A stretch of 64,000 nucleotides of DNA from Sphagnum compactum (lineage: Eukaryota > Bryophyta > Sphagnopsida > Sphagnales): positions 5,518,001 through 5,582,000 of the forward strand of contig OZ234503.1 in assembly GCA_965153455.1 (NCBI GenBank). Direction: 5' to 3'. The translations under genes and the position numbers were made by a program. The notes under the pieces were generated by a model. It saw nothing but the letters and a program-made list of their open reading frames with translations. It ran no database searches and was not told where the DNA came from. This document shows, one piece after another, positions 1 through 11,639 of the stretch (positions are counted from its first letter, which is position 1; each line of letters opens with the position of its first letter).

Positions 1-47
1 TGCTATGCTATCATGTACATCATCATGCCTTTTGGTTCTTTCTGCAG

Positions 48-147
48 AGATCTTTTGATTTCTGGGGGAGAAGCAAGAATTTGGCCAAGAACACAAGCCA
101 AGTGGGCAGGTGCAATTGGAGGCCCATGGGTAGTAGTAATCACCTGA
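48..147 (+). CDS. Possible 3'-terminal exon of a gene that begins outside the window
   Basis: A pyrimidine-rich stretch ending in TGCAG (about 38-47) looks like a splice acceptor. One frame after it stays open for about 32 codons and ends at TGA 145-147. The peptide is not low-complexity: it includes GGEARIWPRTQAKW and ends in hydrophobic WVVVIT. An AT-rich, 3'UTR-like stretch follows. I do not recognise the family, and an open frame this short can arise by chance. If real, this is the last exon of a plus-strand gene lying to the left. Confidence 0.25.
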
Positions 148-504
148 CATAATCCTTGCAAGTCAGCCATCTGTACTCTTACTGAGATCTGCAGTTTATT
201 TCATCTTTTGACTGTTTTATTTTATTTTATTTTATTTATTCTATTTATCCTCTGCTTGGACATTTACACCAGATTATTATTTTTGCAAGCTCTTCCATTA
301 GTGGCTCTGATTTTCTCACTACATAATATTATTTCCTAAACTTTTTTTGTCATTACCCAAATCTCTACTTCACCTCCACATTTTTCCAAATTCTATTTTG
401 CCCAATTAAACATCACTACTGATTCTGATTTTTTATTTTTATTTTTTCATTTTCATTTTTGTGATGTAGCTGATTGGGTGGTGATCGTCATCCATAAGAC
501 AGTT

Positions 505-520
505 TAGCCAAATTTGGCTA
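505..520. repeat. 16-bp perfect palindrome
   Basis: TAGCCAAATTTGGCTA equals its own reverse complement. Degenerate copies of the same word recur at 37105, 37317, 37741 and 38164, so it is probably a conserved spot of a dispersed repeat and not a dedicated regulatory site. Confidence 0.4.
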
Positions 521-2069
521 TAAATAGGATATATGAAAGTAAAAAAAGTTTAAACATCCTTCAAATTTTTTGCATGCTAGAAGCCAACAGAGAAATCAGG
601 TAGTGTCCCAAAAGTAAGTAAAGAAAGTAGATGAACTCAATTGATAATTTCTCCACATGTTTGACCACATTAGGACCTCCCATACCCCACACTAAGGCAG
701 CCTAGGGTGAACTGCACCTACATGGGTACCTTCACCTTCTGGAGTGAGGCCTCTTAGTGGCTATGTTACCTAGGAAATGTTTAAATTTGGGTTCAGTGAC
801 TCTAATTTTGACCCAAGAGGGGATAATTATACATTTAGAAGTAACCAAAAGAATTTGGGCTCTTGCCCTTGGTACCACTTCAGGTACTTACAGGTTCACC
901 CAAGGCCACATTTCCTTAGGACCTCATTTCCTTAGCCCCAGTAGCCAGCTTGTAACTGTGCACACCTCCGGGCCCAAGTGAACCAGAACACATGAATGCA
1001 CCATGCAAGATGGATGGATGGATGGATGATGTGTGTGAACAGGAAGAACTTCTGCTTTGTTTTCCTGTCCCATAGCTAATCATGGTGGTTACTTATGAAT
1101 TAATCATACACATGCGCCTATTTAAGTAGAACCCACCAAATGCCTTACCTACCTACATAGTAACCAATTGCAACAATCCCTAACGAGTTACCCATGGTAC
1201 TTTAGTTAAGTCACTACCTAGGTAACCGAAAGTAGGATGGTTTACAGGATAGATTATCAAGGTGGAACATTGACAACTTGGCGTGTCTCATCCACAACCA
1301 TAACCAATTCTAGGGAACATCTCACTAAGGTCGCAAGCAACAAGCCATTGAACAATTGTTCCCCAGTTATAGCATGTATCCAGCTACCTTTTGACAATTT
1401 CGTACCTCCTTAATTTACTTTTGAAGGTTGGCTGAACTTCATATCTCAGTGCCCTCTTCTATGTCCCATAACCCATAAGCTCAGCACTCTACACAATCGG
1501 AATATATGTCTGGTAACCCGCATCAGTTACCACCAGTTACCTAATCGGTAATGGGTTTTTCAATAGATGGCTGCACTGGTGGGTGCTGGCTGGGTCCAAG
1601 CTATTGTAAGGTTTTCGTATGAATAAGGTGTTTGAATTTCTCTTACATCCATCTACTCTCAACTTTGTTAACCCTTAAATGTCAGGGAAAGAAAAGGGGA
1701 AAAAAAACCACTGAAAAGCAGACCAAATTGGTCTGCCCTAACATTTAGTAGGGGTTAATCAGTCTTGTGGAAGCAGTAAGTACAAAAGCCTGCATTGAGT
1801 ACTAAGAAAGCTTCAGCATTTCAATCATGCTGTCCAAACCCTCCTCAGCCAGCCCCCAACTGTTCTAACTTTGATTGATGGCTTCACCTAGAAAACCTCT
1901 TCTACCTCTTCCTTTATTTCCACCGCCCTCTTTGTATTACTGCCTTCCAGGTTTGTATCATGTTTTATGCTTCCTTTGCAGTCTGTTGTTGTAAACCTCC
2001 TGCCATGCCATGTATTAGACAAGTAAGGGTTCTGTTTGTCTGTCTGCAGTCAACTGGCTGGCAGTCCCT

Positions 2070-2087
2070 CCCCCCCCCCCCCCCCCC
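2070..2087 (+). repeat. Poly-C homopolymer tract
   Basis: About 18 consecutive C, with more C-rich sequence after it. The exact length in the assembly may be unreliable, as with any long homopolymer. Confidence 0.8.
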
Positions 2088-3475
2088 GGCACCCCTCCCC
2101 AACTGAAGCTTAACTTACTTGTCTCTTTTCCTCCCCCACACATTGTGAAGACCAGCAGAGGCTGTTTCTGTAGGGAAACAGACAAGGAATGAGTTTCATG
2201 CATCCCACAGCAGTTAGCTGCCAGACTGCTTTCTATTTATTGGCCTTGCCTACCAACTCAAGGATATTGTGTTCAGATACAGTATAGTAGCTTTAGGGAT
2301 TTTGGTCCCTAGGTAAAGGTCTAACTTTATATGAGGATTTTTGAAAGATGATATTTTGGCTTGTATTGAAACTTGAGATTAGTTATAAAGTTATAATATC
2401 TTGAAGGATTTTGGTTTCTTTTAGAGGATTTTTTTGAAGATTATAAATTTGCATGGTGAAATATTTGAGTTTCCATAGTTCTTCTTTGCCTCAAGATACT
2501 TTTTAATGTAAATGGAAAGGCCACAGCGTGACACACCCCTTGTTAGTTAATCCTTTCCTAACACATTTCCGACATAGACCCCAAAAAACCCAAAGAAACA
2601 AAAACATGTTCCCAATGTGTTCCATATGGTTAGTTCCCAACCTGTTCTCAACATGTTCCCACCAAGTTCCCAATGACGCTTCCATGTATGGTGAATATAT
2701 ATATTTTTGGTGATGTTCCAATCAAAAGAGATTCATTATGGGATAATGCAACTTGAACTATGGTTGTCCCCATCCCCACCCCCCCAACCCATTAATATGA
2801 ATCGAACATACCCTCGACAAAGAGAGAATGTTACATTATGATTCTATGAACACTGGAATTAAAGGCTCTCTATAGCTTAAAAGCCTGAAAGTATTCCTCT
2901 TGGGCTTCATCTGTCTAAAGTGTATAATTTGATCCCCAAAGGAACATGATAGATACCGAGTTATGAAATGGCAGTCATTTTTGGCTGATTCATGTGCTAG
3001 CCAGAAATCTGAATATATGAACTTTGGGTGCTGCAGTTGTAATAAAATACTGTTGCCAAATTAAAGTCAAAACCGAGAAAAAATGCATCACATTGAAATC
3101 AATCACAACCATACTCTCCCTTCCAAAACATCAAAGTGTTTAGGGTTTAGGGGCCCTGCATTTGGGGAATGTCACTCACCCATGGGCTTTACCCATTGTA
3201 AAGTGTGAAGTGAAATTGTCAAGAACCTAAACGTAGGTAGATCGCAAGGCATAGGAGGAGGGGGCGAGGGTTCTTACACCTACTCCGTAAGAGTGAGAGG
3301 GGGATCTTATAATGAATAGCCATAGTTTCCCTCCCACTCTTATGGAGTAGGCATAATAACATCCCCTCTTTTCTAGGAGGGATATTATGGATATAGGGTA
3401 CCCTCCAGATGCACTAGGAATTTTCTTGGAGTGCTTTACAAGGCCCAGAAAGGGTTGTGAACCATCAGGAAGATT

Positions 3476-3745
3476 AGCATCACACAAAGCTAATGGAACA
3501 AAAAAAAACAATAAGCCAATGAGGAAGAGTATCAAGCAAAGCTAATGGAACAAAAAACCAATATGAGGAGGAGCATCAAGCATAGCTAATGAAACAATAT
3601 GCCAACAAGGATGAGCATCAAGCAAAGCTAACAGAACAATGTGCCCAAAAAGACTCAAGCATCAAGCAACGCTAACGGAACAATGTGCCAACAAGGATGA
3701 GCATCAAGCAAAGCTGACAGGAACAATGTACCATTGAAAACAAGC
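3476..3745 (+). repeat. ~43-bp tandem repeat, six diverged copies
   Basis: Copies of an AGCATCAAGCAAAGCTAA-like unit begin at 3476, 3528, 3572, 3614, 3658 and 3700, giving spacings of 52, 44, 42, 44 and 42 bp. Each is followed by a GGAACAATGTGCCAACAAGG-like segment. No open frame is preserved across the copies, so this looks like a non-coding minisatellite. Confidence 0.75.
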
Positions 3746-3959
3746 GGTGTGAGTGAAATGGGTTTTTGTAAGAGGATTTGGCCAGAGTGAACCAGCACCC
3801 ACCAGTGCACCAACGTGGATGGATGGTGCACTGATAGGATTCTCTTTTCTATCCCTGTGCCATCCCAGGTTCACTTTTTTTCTTTGTCCTTTCTCAGCCC
3901 TGATCTCAGTTTTTTTACAACTTTATTTTCTCCCCGCCCCCTTGCCAGTTTTTTTTTTT

Positions 3960-4040
3960 GGAACTAAACCCTAAACCCCCCACCCAGTTTCTTTTTTGGA
4001 ACTAAACCCTAAACCCCCCACCCAGTTTCTTTTTTTTTTT
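3960..4040 (+). repeat. 38-bp direct duplication containing telomere-like AAACCCTAAAC
   Basis: The segment from GGAACTAAACCCTAAACCCC through CAGTTTC is present at 3960 and again at 3998, separated by T runs. AAACCCTAA is the plant telomere-repeat word and also the telo-box promoter element. No run of telomere repeats and no adjacent gene is visible, so I assign no function. Confidence 0.6.
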
Positions 4041-4329
4041 GGCTTTTGAAACTTTTCCCGCCCACCCACCTACTACCCCCCACTGTCCCCCTCTGACCTA
4101 CTCACTTGTATATTTAAATTAAAAGTAGACTCTTCCCCATCTACCTCTCACCTATAAATTTAAAATGTGCTACTCTCATCTCCACCCACCTACCCACCCC
4201 CCCAATCTATTTATCTACCTACCTACCCTTCCACCTTTCAACCTACCAAACCCCACCTACATGACTACACTTACCTACATGGTTGCCACTCCAATAAACC
4301 CCCAACAGTCGACAATGATGAAGAAAGAA

Positions 4330-5337
4330 TAAAATGAAGGTATTGCATGGAACTTGGTCTTGTTCATTCAAACAAATAAATTAAGGGGACGATATTAAAG
4401 TATTTGACACACCCTATATAAAGGTATTGCAAGCAAGTTCTGCTTAGAAAGTGTTTTCCATGGGGTTATTGCAAACCAAGTGGATAATCAAAGCAATACA
4501 GGGTTCTATTTCAATTTAGACACATTTAATGTATGTTGTACTCAAGTTCATAAAACAAAATATTCAACGAATGTGCAATACCCCATTTTGGGTAACCCTA
4601 AAATAGTTTGGGCTCCATATCATATCTTCTAAAACTTGGAAAGGTATTGCTTAGTTTTAACAAAACTTAGAATGAATACAATACCCTCATTGGGTTACAT
4701 TGTAACACCATCGGTTGAATTATTTTGGTCCAGGCTATCAGAAGGGTATTGTTCGTGCCTAGAAGGACTCACTAAACATGCAATACCCCTCTTAGGGTAT
4801 CACATACATACATTGGGCTCCATAACATATATTTTGACACGTGAAGGGGTATTGCATAGCCCTATGAAAACCAATACCCTCATTAATTATATTCTATAAT
4901 TAAACACCATGGTTCTACGCTATTGGAGAGGTATTGTTCATGGCCAAAACTATTCAATACATCTACAATACCCCTCGTAGGGTATCCCATAAATACATTG
5001 GGCTCCACAACATATCTTTTGAAACTTGGAGGGGTATTGCATAACCCTATCAAAACAATACCTTGTTTGGGGCATTCAATAAACACCATGGGCTAAACTA
5101 TTTTGGTTTAAACTATCAAAGGGTATTGCTTATGGCAAGGAATACCCAATGCACATGCAATACCTTTTGTAGGGTATTCTAGAAATCATTTGGGCTTTAT
5201 AACATATCTTTTGAAACTTGGAGGGGTATTGCATAACCACACCAAACCTACAAGGAAACTAATACTCTCATTAATTAGGGTATTTTATAATTAAACCCAT
5301 GGGTGTATGCATGGGTCTATGCTATTAGAGGGGTATA
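4330..5337 (+). repeat. Forward arm (outer part) of a large inverted repeat array
   Basis: Diverged tandem units of about 185-205 bp begin at CAATACCCC-type words at 4576, 4781, 4966 and 5158. Each contains TTGGGCTCCATAACATATCT, GAAACTTGGAGGGGTATTGC and AACACCATGGGCT-like blocks. GGTATTG and its complement CAATACC punctuate every unit, so each unit is itself partly palindromic. The array is cut at 5337 by a CACTA-type element and resumes at 8767. The same sequence in reverse orientation lies at 10140-11340. Confidence 0.75.
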
Positions 5338-5754
5338 CACTAGAAGAAAAACATGTATTTTCGACTAATCTTTGCGACTAAATTTTAGACGCAAAAAACA
5401 TTTTGCAACTAAAATCGTTTTAATCGCCTAAAATAAGTCGCATGTGATAAACTAGTCGCAAATGATAAAGGGTATTGTATGAAAAAAAAATCAACAAATA
5501 CATTTCATCCTTTGACTCCATTGTATACGTATTGTCACATGGGACTAAAATGCAACTATTTTGGTCACAATTGAAGGCAAATGATGTGCTGCCACATGTC
5601 TTAATATTTGATTATTTAAAATATTATAATAATTATTATTTTGAAATAATCTAGGACGTTCAATTGAAATACTTGGATGATTTTATATTATGACATGTGG
5701 CCCAATGTAAATATGCCACGTGGCATTAAAAAATTTAATAAAAATATTAATATT

Positions 5755-5970
5755 AAGTTGGTAGGTACCTAGTGAGGTACATAAATAGGTGCTTACAAAC
5801 CTATGCTACATACCAACCTACCTATTTAGGTTTAAAAATAGGTAAGTAGGTTTTACGTTCCTAAGTTAAATACATGCTCATATAAATAGGTACTTAGGTA
5901 GGTAGGTACATAGGTCAACCTAGGTGGGTAGGTCAAACTAGGTACCTACCTAGCTAGGTAGATAAGTAGG
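5755..5970 (+). repeat. TAGGTAGG-rich segment inside element A
   Basis: Interrupted TAGGTAGGTA and ACCTACCTA words. The corresponding position of element B (22010-22200) holds the same kind of sequence with a longer pure run, so this segment belongs to the element family. Confidence 0.6.
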
Positions 5971-7019
5971 TTGGGAAGATAAATATTTTAGAAATGTGCA
6001 TAATTTGTTTTTTTGTTTTGGGTTGAGCTTTTTGATTAGCTCATCCCATGTGCACAAATTTCTTAATGTGAAATTGGATGACCACAGCCCCTTGTTTATA
6101 TAGTGTTCAAAATAGGATTGAAGAACAAACAATATGGGATAAGTTTTGAACTTGCAACTTCCTCACAAACTAAATTGTAATTCCAAAACTTTCTTCATTC
6201 CAAAAAACTTCAAGAACTAGATAATTAGATAATCATTTAATTAATAATGATTAAATTTACATATATTTAAATTATAAATTATACACTACAAACATTCAAT
6301 ATTCATTATCGATTTCTTAAATAAGTAATAACTTCTTAATATTTAACAAACTAGCTATCTAATTACTCACAAATTATTAATACATAATTCATAAATAATT
6401 AAATAACTAACATATTTTTAAATATTTTATTACTTTTTAGTATCTGATCAAATTATATATAATATAATTAATGTAAAAATATTTTAATTATTTATGTTAA
6501 AATTATAAGTAATGAATTAACAATTACTATTAGAAAGTAACGAATTTTTGAAAAATTATTATTCAACTAATTACATCAATTATTTTATAATTACATTTAT
6601 TGTTGTAAAAATTATTATAGGTCAAGCAATTTTTTTCTCTTGGTAATTGTTAACTATAAATACAATAATTTGTTAAACATAACATTAATTTTCATAATTA
6701 CTGTAAAATAACTATAAAATATTTATCATAAATGATTAATCAAAAAATTAGAAAGAATAAATTATACAATAATTCGTGAAATTAAAATCAATAAAATAAT
6801 TATGCACATACTAATTAATTCTTATCTGAAATAATCACAATGATTTCAAAGTATGTCACATTCATTATATTAATTAATTTATTATAGTACTAGATTATAA
6901 ATTATATAACATACAAATATATATTATAACAATAATTATTTAGTGTAACTTAGATTTAATAAACATAGTTATTTATAATTATTTATGAAAATGATTTATC
7001 ATGGATAACAGTAGTAGAA

Positions 7020-8430
7020 AAAACCCCTAAAACTCAATCAATAATTTTTTGAATTAAAACATAAATTTAGGATTCCAACATAATAATTCAGAATTCACAT
7101 ATCAATTTTAGATCAAATAAGTTTTTGAAGTTAAATAACAAATTTCAGAATTAGAATTTCAATTTTCAGATTCAAATTATAATATTCAAAATTGACATGT
7201 CCATTTTAAGACTCAATTAACAATTTTCTGAATTGTAATATTAATTTCGAAAATTCAAAATAATAATTTGGAATTCAAATTTCAACTTCAAATCAAATAA
7301 TTTCTTAAAATTGAAATTTTAGACTTCAGAATTCAAATATCAAATTTCAAGTCCAAATAAAAATATTTTAAATCAAAATGTCAGTTTTTAGACTCAATAA
7401 AGTTTTTGGAATTGAAATACTAATTTTTAGATTCGAAAATAATAATTTAGAATTCAAATATCAATTTTTAGATCAAATAAGTTTTTTGAATTTAAATAAC
7501 AATTTCCAGAATTGAAATGTCAATTTTCAAATTCAAATAACAATATTCAAAATTGAAATGTCCATTTTAAGACTCAATTAACAATTTTCTGAATTGAAAT
7601 ATTAATTTCCAAAATCCAAAATAATAATTTGGAATTCAAATTTCAATTTCAAGTCAAATAATTTCTTAAAATTGAAATTTTAAACTTCAAAATTCAAATA
7701 TCAAATTCCAAGTCCAAATAAAAATATTTTAAATCAAAATGTCAATTTTAAAACTCAATAAAGTTTTTTGAATAAACTACTAATTTTTAAATTCGAAAAT
7801 AATAATTTAGAATTCAAATATCAAGTTTTAAATCAAATAAGTTTTTGGAATTTAAATAAAAATTTCCAAAATCGAAATGTCAATTTCAGATTCAAATAAC
7901 AATATTCAAAATTGAAATGTCCATTTTTAGACTCAATTAATAATTTTTTCAGAGTTGAAGTTTTAATTTTGAGAATCCAAAAGAATAATTTGGGATTGAA
8001 ATTTCAGATTCAAATCAAATAATTATTTAAAATTTAAATTCATAATTTCTAGAGTCGAAATATGAATTTTCATATTCATATAAAAATATTCAAAATTAAA
8101 ATGTCCATTTTTATAATCAAGTTATAATTTTTTGAATTGAAATACTAATTTTTGGATTCAAAAATATTAATTTAAAATTCAAATATCAATTTTGAGATGA
8201 AATAGGCATTTTTGAATTGAAATTGAAAATATCATATTGAAATCAAAATATTGAAATTCAAATAATGTTTTAACAATTGAAATAATAATTTTCAGATTCA
8301 AATATCAAGTTTCTAATTCTAATTTTTTTTATAAAAAATAAAATTAATAGTTTTCAGATTTGAAATATCAATTTTCAGATGAATAAAAAATTCAAAGTTC
8401 AAATATTAATTTTGAGATTCTTTATATGAA
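7020..8430 (+). repeat. ~360-bp AT-rich tandem array inside element A
   Basis: A GAATTCAAATATCAATTTTTAG-like landmark recurs at 7091, 7450, 7810 and about 8175, so the unit is about 360 bp in about four copies. Each unit is built from shorter motifs of the form ATTCAAATAnCAATTTT and GAAATGTCCATTTTAAGACTC, giving a finer ~30-60-bp periodicity. There is no open reading frame. Confidence 0.75.
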
Positions 8431-8766
8431 CAATATACATATGTATGCATATTATATATATATAATTTTAGTACATACATTAAAATACACCCATATGTCA
8501 TTGTAGAATACCTTCAGGATGCAACTAATTTGGTGATTATTGCGACTTATGGGACATATCAACCTATTAATGGATGAAAATAATTGTAAAATTGATCCAA
8601 CCAATAGGATGAAATTTCTAATAGTTGCATCATAGTTGTGAGAATGACCAAAATAGTTGAAATGTGGTCTTGTAGTTGCATATGTTCCCAAATCTAATCG
8701 CAAACAGCTACAAGTCGCATATAGTCGTAAATGGAGTGGTTACATTTTGGTTGATTTCTACTAGTG

Positions 8767-9360
8767 GTATTGTCCATGGCCAAAATTACTCAATACACTT
8801 ACAATACCCCTTTCAGGCTATCCCATAAATACATTGGGTTCCATAACATATCTTTTGAAACTTGGAAGGGTATTTCATAACCCTACCAAAATTTACAAAC
8901 AAAGCAAAACCTTGTTTAGGGTATTTAATAAACAGCATGGGCTAAATTATTTTGGTTTAGACTATCAAAAAGGTATTGTTAATGGCTAGGAATATTCAAT
9001 GCACATGCAATACCCCTTGTAGGGTATCTCAAAAATCTTTTGGGTTTTATAACATATCTTTTGAAACTTGAAGGGGTATTACATTACCATACCAAAACAT
9101 AAAAGGAAAACAATATTCACATCATATTGCGATAATATCCTAAACCATGAAACAAAAGGACATTTAAAAACAAATTATTCCATGTTCAATATATCATGTC
9201 GTACAAATTAATTCAAGTAAATGAAGGTATTGCAAAGTTGGTCACATTGATGGTTAAAGGTCACTTGAACAAAATTATGGAATTTAAATGCAATACCCAT
9301 ATCATATTGTGATAATCCATTAACCATGAAACATAAAAATATTTTTTAAATACTTGATTC
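8767..9360 (+). repeat. Forward arm (inner part) of the inverted repeat array
   Basis: This continues the 4330-5337 array after element A. It has the units GTATTGTCCATGGCC, CAATACCCC, CATAACATATCTTTTGAAACTTG and GGGTATTGC. The part at 9110-9330 is the near reverse complement of 10430-10620, including matching TCAAGTGAA and ATTTAAATTCCATAA-like words. Confidence 0.7.
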
Positions 9361-10139
9361 CCCACCAATACATCATGAAATTCATGTTTTCAAAATTAAT
9401 TGTTCACCTTTCAATATGATTTAACATATATAAAAATGAACATAAAGTGAAATTGGTCACATTGATGGTACAAGGGTTTAAGGTTTAATGTAGATTTTAC
9501 TAGTTAATGTTAGAAATTCATAGTTTGTCAAAATCGAAAAATTAAAGTTCATGCTTAACATTTCTTCAATGATGTACATTTTAAAGTTTTTCCCTCTTAA
9601 ATTTTTTAACTCATTTCAAGAAACAAAAACATAAAGTCTATAATTTAATAAAATTTTAATGTCTATTTTTAAAACATTAAAGTGCATGATTTTTAATTTT
9701 TTTTAATGGTTCACGTAATAATAAAAAATGATCTTTCCCATATATTAATCCTATGTATGATTGCAGTTTTATTTTTTTGTGATGTATATATTGGTTTAAA
9801 TAATGGTATAAATATATTGTTATTTGTAACATATCGAGTAAAACATCATATATAATTAATTATATTTTTGATTCATTTTAATACATATAATATCTTCATA
9901 TTTATTTGAAATAAGCTAAAAATGATTTATATATATATATATAAACCCATGGTTATGTATAGTGCAAATGTTTTTATGAACTTTATTTTTAATGAGAATT
10001 TAAAAATTCCAAAATAATTATTACCATTGTTAACTTGATGGGTAGAGAGGTTCCAGTAGACTTAAGGGTAGGCAATTAAGTAAACATTAAATATAGTTGA
10101 AAGATATTTTCAAACTCATAAATGATGAAAATTATTCAA
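9361..10139. other. Centre of the inverted repeat, AT-rich, no gene
   Basis: AT-rich spacer between the two arms, with many start-stop interruptions in all frames. No coding potential recognised. Confidence 0.5.
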
Positions 10140-11340
10140 TGGACCAATGCAAAATTGTTGGTATATGTACATGAAGGTATTGTAATATTGGCCACATTGA
10201 TGGTATAATCTTCACTTCAATAAAATTTTGATGTGTAATTGCAATACCTTCATTTTAGTGATAATTTCATTACCTTTTACCATCAATGTGATTAACTTGA
10301 TAATACCCTCATTTGTACCATGGTTTAAGATATTGTCATAATATGGTGCTTGTATTGTATTACTTCTAGGTTTTGGTAAGGTTGTGCAATACCCTTCCAA
10401 GTTCAAGGGGAATGCAAATATCCCAAGATGACACATGTATTACATTTAAATTCCATAACTTTGTTCAAGTGAACCTTCTAACATCAATGTGAAAAACCTT
10501 GCAATACCTTCATTTCCTTGAATCAATATGTCTGGCATCATATAGTGAACATGGAATAAATATTTTTTAAAACATTCTTTTGTTTCACGGTGTACGATAT
10601 TATTGCAAAATGATGTGGGTATTGTTTACCTTCTAGGTTTTGCTAAAGTTATGCAATACCCTTCCAAATTCCAAAAAATATGTTATGGAGCCCAAAGGTT
10701 TTACGGGGTAATGCATCTGAGTTGAATAGTTTTGGGCATGAACAATACCCCTCCGATAACTTGAACTAAAATAATTGAGCCCATATTGATCACAGATTAC
10801 CCTAAATAGGGTATTGCTTTCCTTCTATATTTTGGTCTGGTTATGCAATTCCCCTCTAGGTTTCAATAAATATGTGACAAAGCCTAAACAATTTTTAATA
10901 TACCCTAAGAACGGTATTGCACATGCATTGTGTAATTATGGGCATAAACAATACCCCCCCAATAGCCTGGAGCAAATAATTCAACCCATAGTGTTTATAA
11001 ATTATCCTCATGATGGTATTGCATTCCTTCTAGGTTTTGTTTGTGCAATGCAATACCCTTCTAGGAGCCCATGGTGTTTCTAAAAAACCCCAAATAGGGT
11101 ATTGCTTTCCTTCTAGGTTTTTGTTATGGCTATGCAATATGTACCTTTCTAGGAATTTTTATATATGTTATGGAGCCAAAGTAATTAAATAATATACCAT
11201 AATAAGGGTATTGCATGTGCATTACGTAATTCTGGGCACAAGCAATACCCCTCCAATAGCCTAAACCAAAATAATTCAATTTAGATGGTGTTTATAAAAT
11301 ACCCTCATGAGTGTATTACATTCCTTCTAGGTTTGAACTT
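10140..11340 (-). repeat. Reverse arm of the inverted repeat array
   Basis: This carries the same ~190-bp units as 4330-5337 and 8767-9360 but in reverse orientation, for example TATGTTATGGAGCC, CAATACCCTTCC and AGGGTATTGCTTTCC. About five units are recognisable. With the forward arms it forms a foldback structure of roughly 7 kb including element A. Transcription across it would give long hairpin RNA. That consequence is an inference. Confidence 0.7.
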
Positions 11341-11639
11341 GTTATTTTTTGGGGTAAATAAAGGTTTTTTAGTTTGAGTGCAACATTAGAATTAATTTTT
11401 GAATAATTTTATCAAACATACATCTAAGAATATGTGAAAATGTATGTATAACTATTAACACAAGATGTTGTAAAATGAAAGTAAAATTTTTTAAATAAAA
11501 AAATATGGGCGACATGTGTTATAAAAATGTGCAAAAAATGACCAAGTCCAAAACAACCCCATCCTAAAATGGGGAACATGTCATAATGGTAAATATGTGG
11601 TTGCCTCAAAAATAAATTGCTACCTTAAACAATTGCTAA

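Larger units (their letters stand above)
148..3475. other. Intergenic region, no gene recognised
   Basis: No open frame here has recognisable protein motifs. It holds a 16-bp perfect palindrome (505-520), a short GGAT microsatellite (about 1014-1027), a run of about 18 C (2070-2087) and short repeats of a CATGTTCCCA-like word near 2600-2660. Confidence 0.6.
5338..8766. mobile_element. CACTA-type non-autonomous DNA transposon, element A (3429 bp)
   Basis: The left end reads CACTAGAAGAAAAAC and the right end reads TTTCTACTAGTG, which is CACTAGTAGAAA on the other strand: the CACTA terminus with matching inverted repeats. Subterminal sequence at both ends is rich in copies of an AGTCGCAAATG-like word, as expected for transposase-binding subterminal repeats in this superfamily. 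The flanks are ATA and GTA (one mismatch). They rejoin to restore the GAGGGGTATTGTCCATGG unit of the surrounding array. No transposase is encoded. The interior has a TAGG-rich stretch (5755-5970), an AT-rich stretch and a ~360-bp tandem array (7020-8430). Elements B and D share its internal sequence. Confidence 0.8.

Noticed and set aside
3960-4040. Telomere-like AAACCCTAAAC as a sign of an interstitial telomere.
   Set aside because: Only two isolated copies within a 38-bp duplication; no tandem TTTAGGG run.
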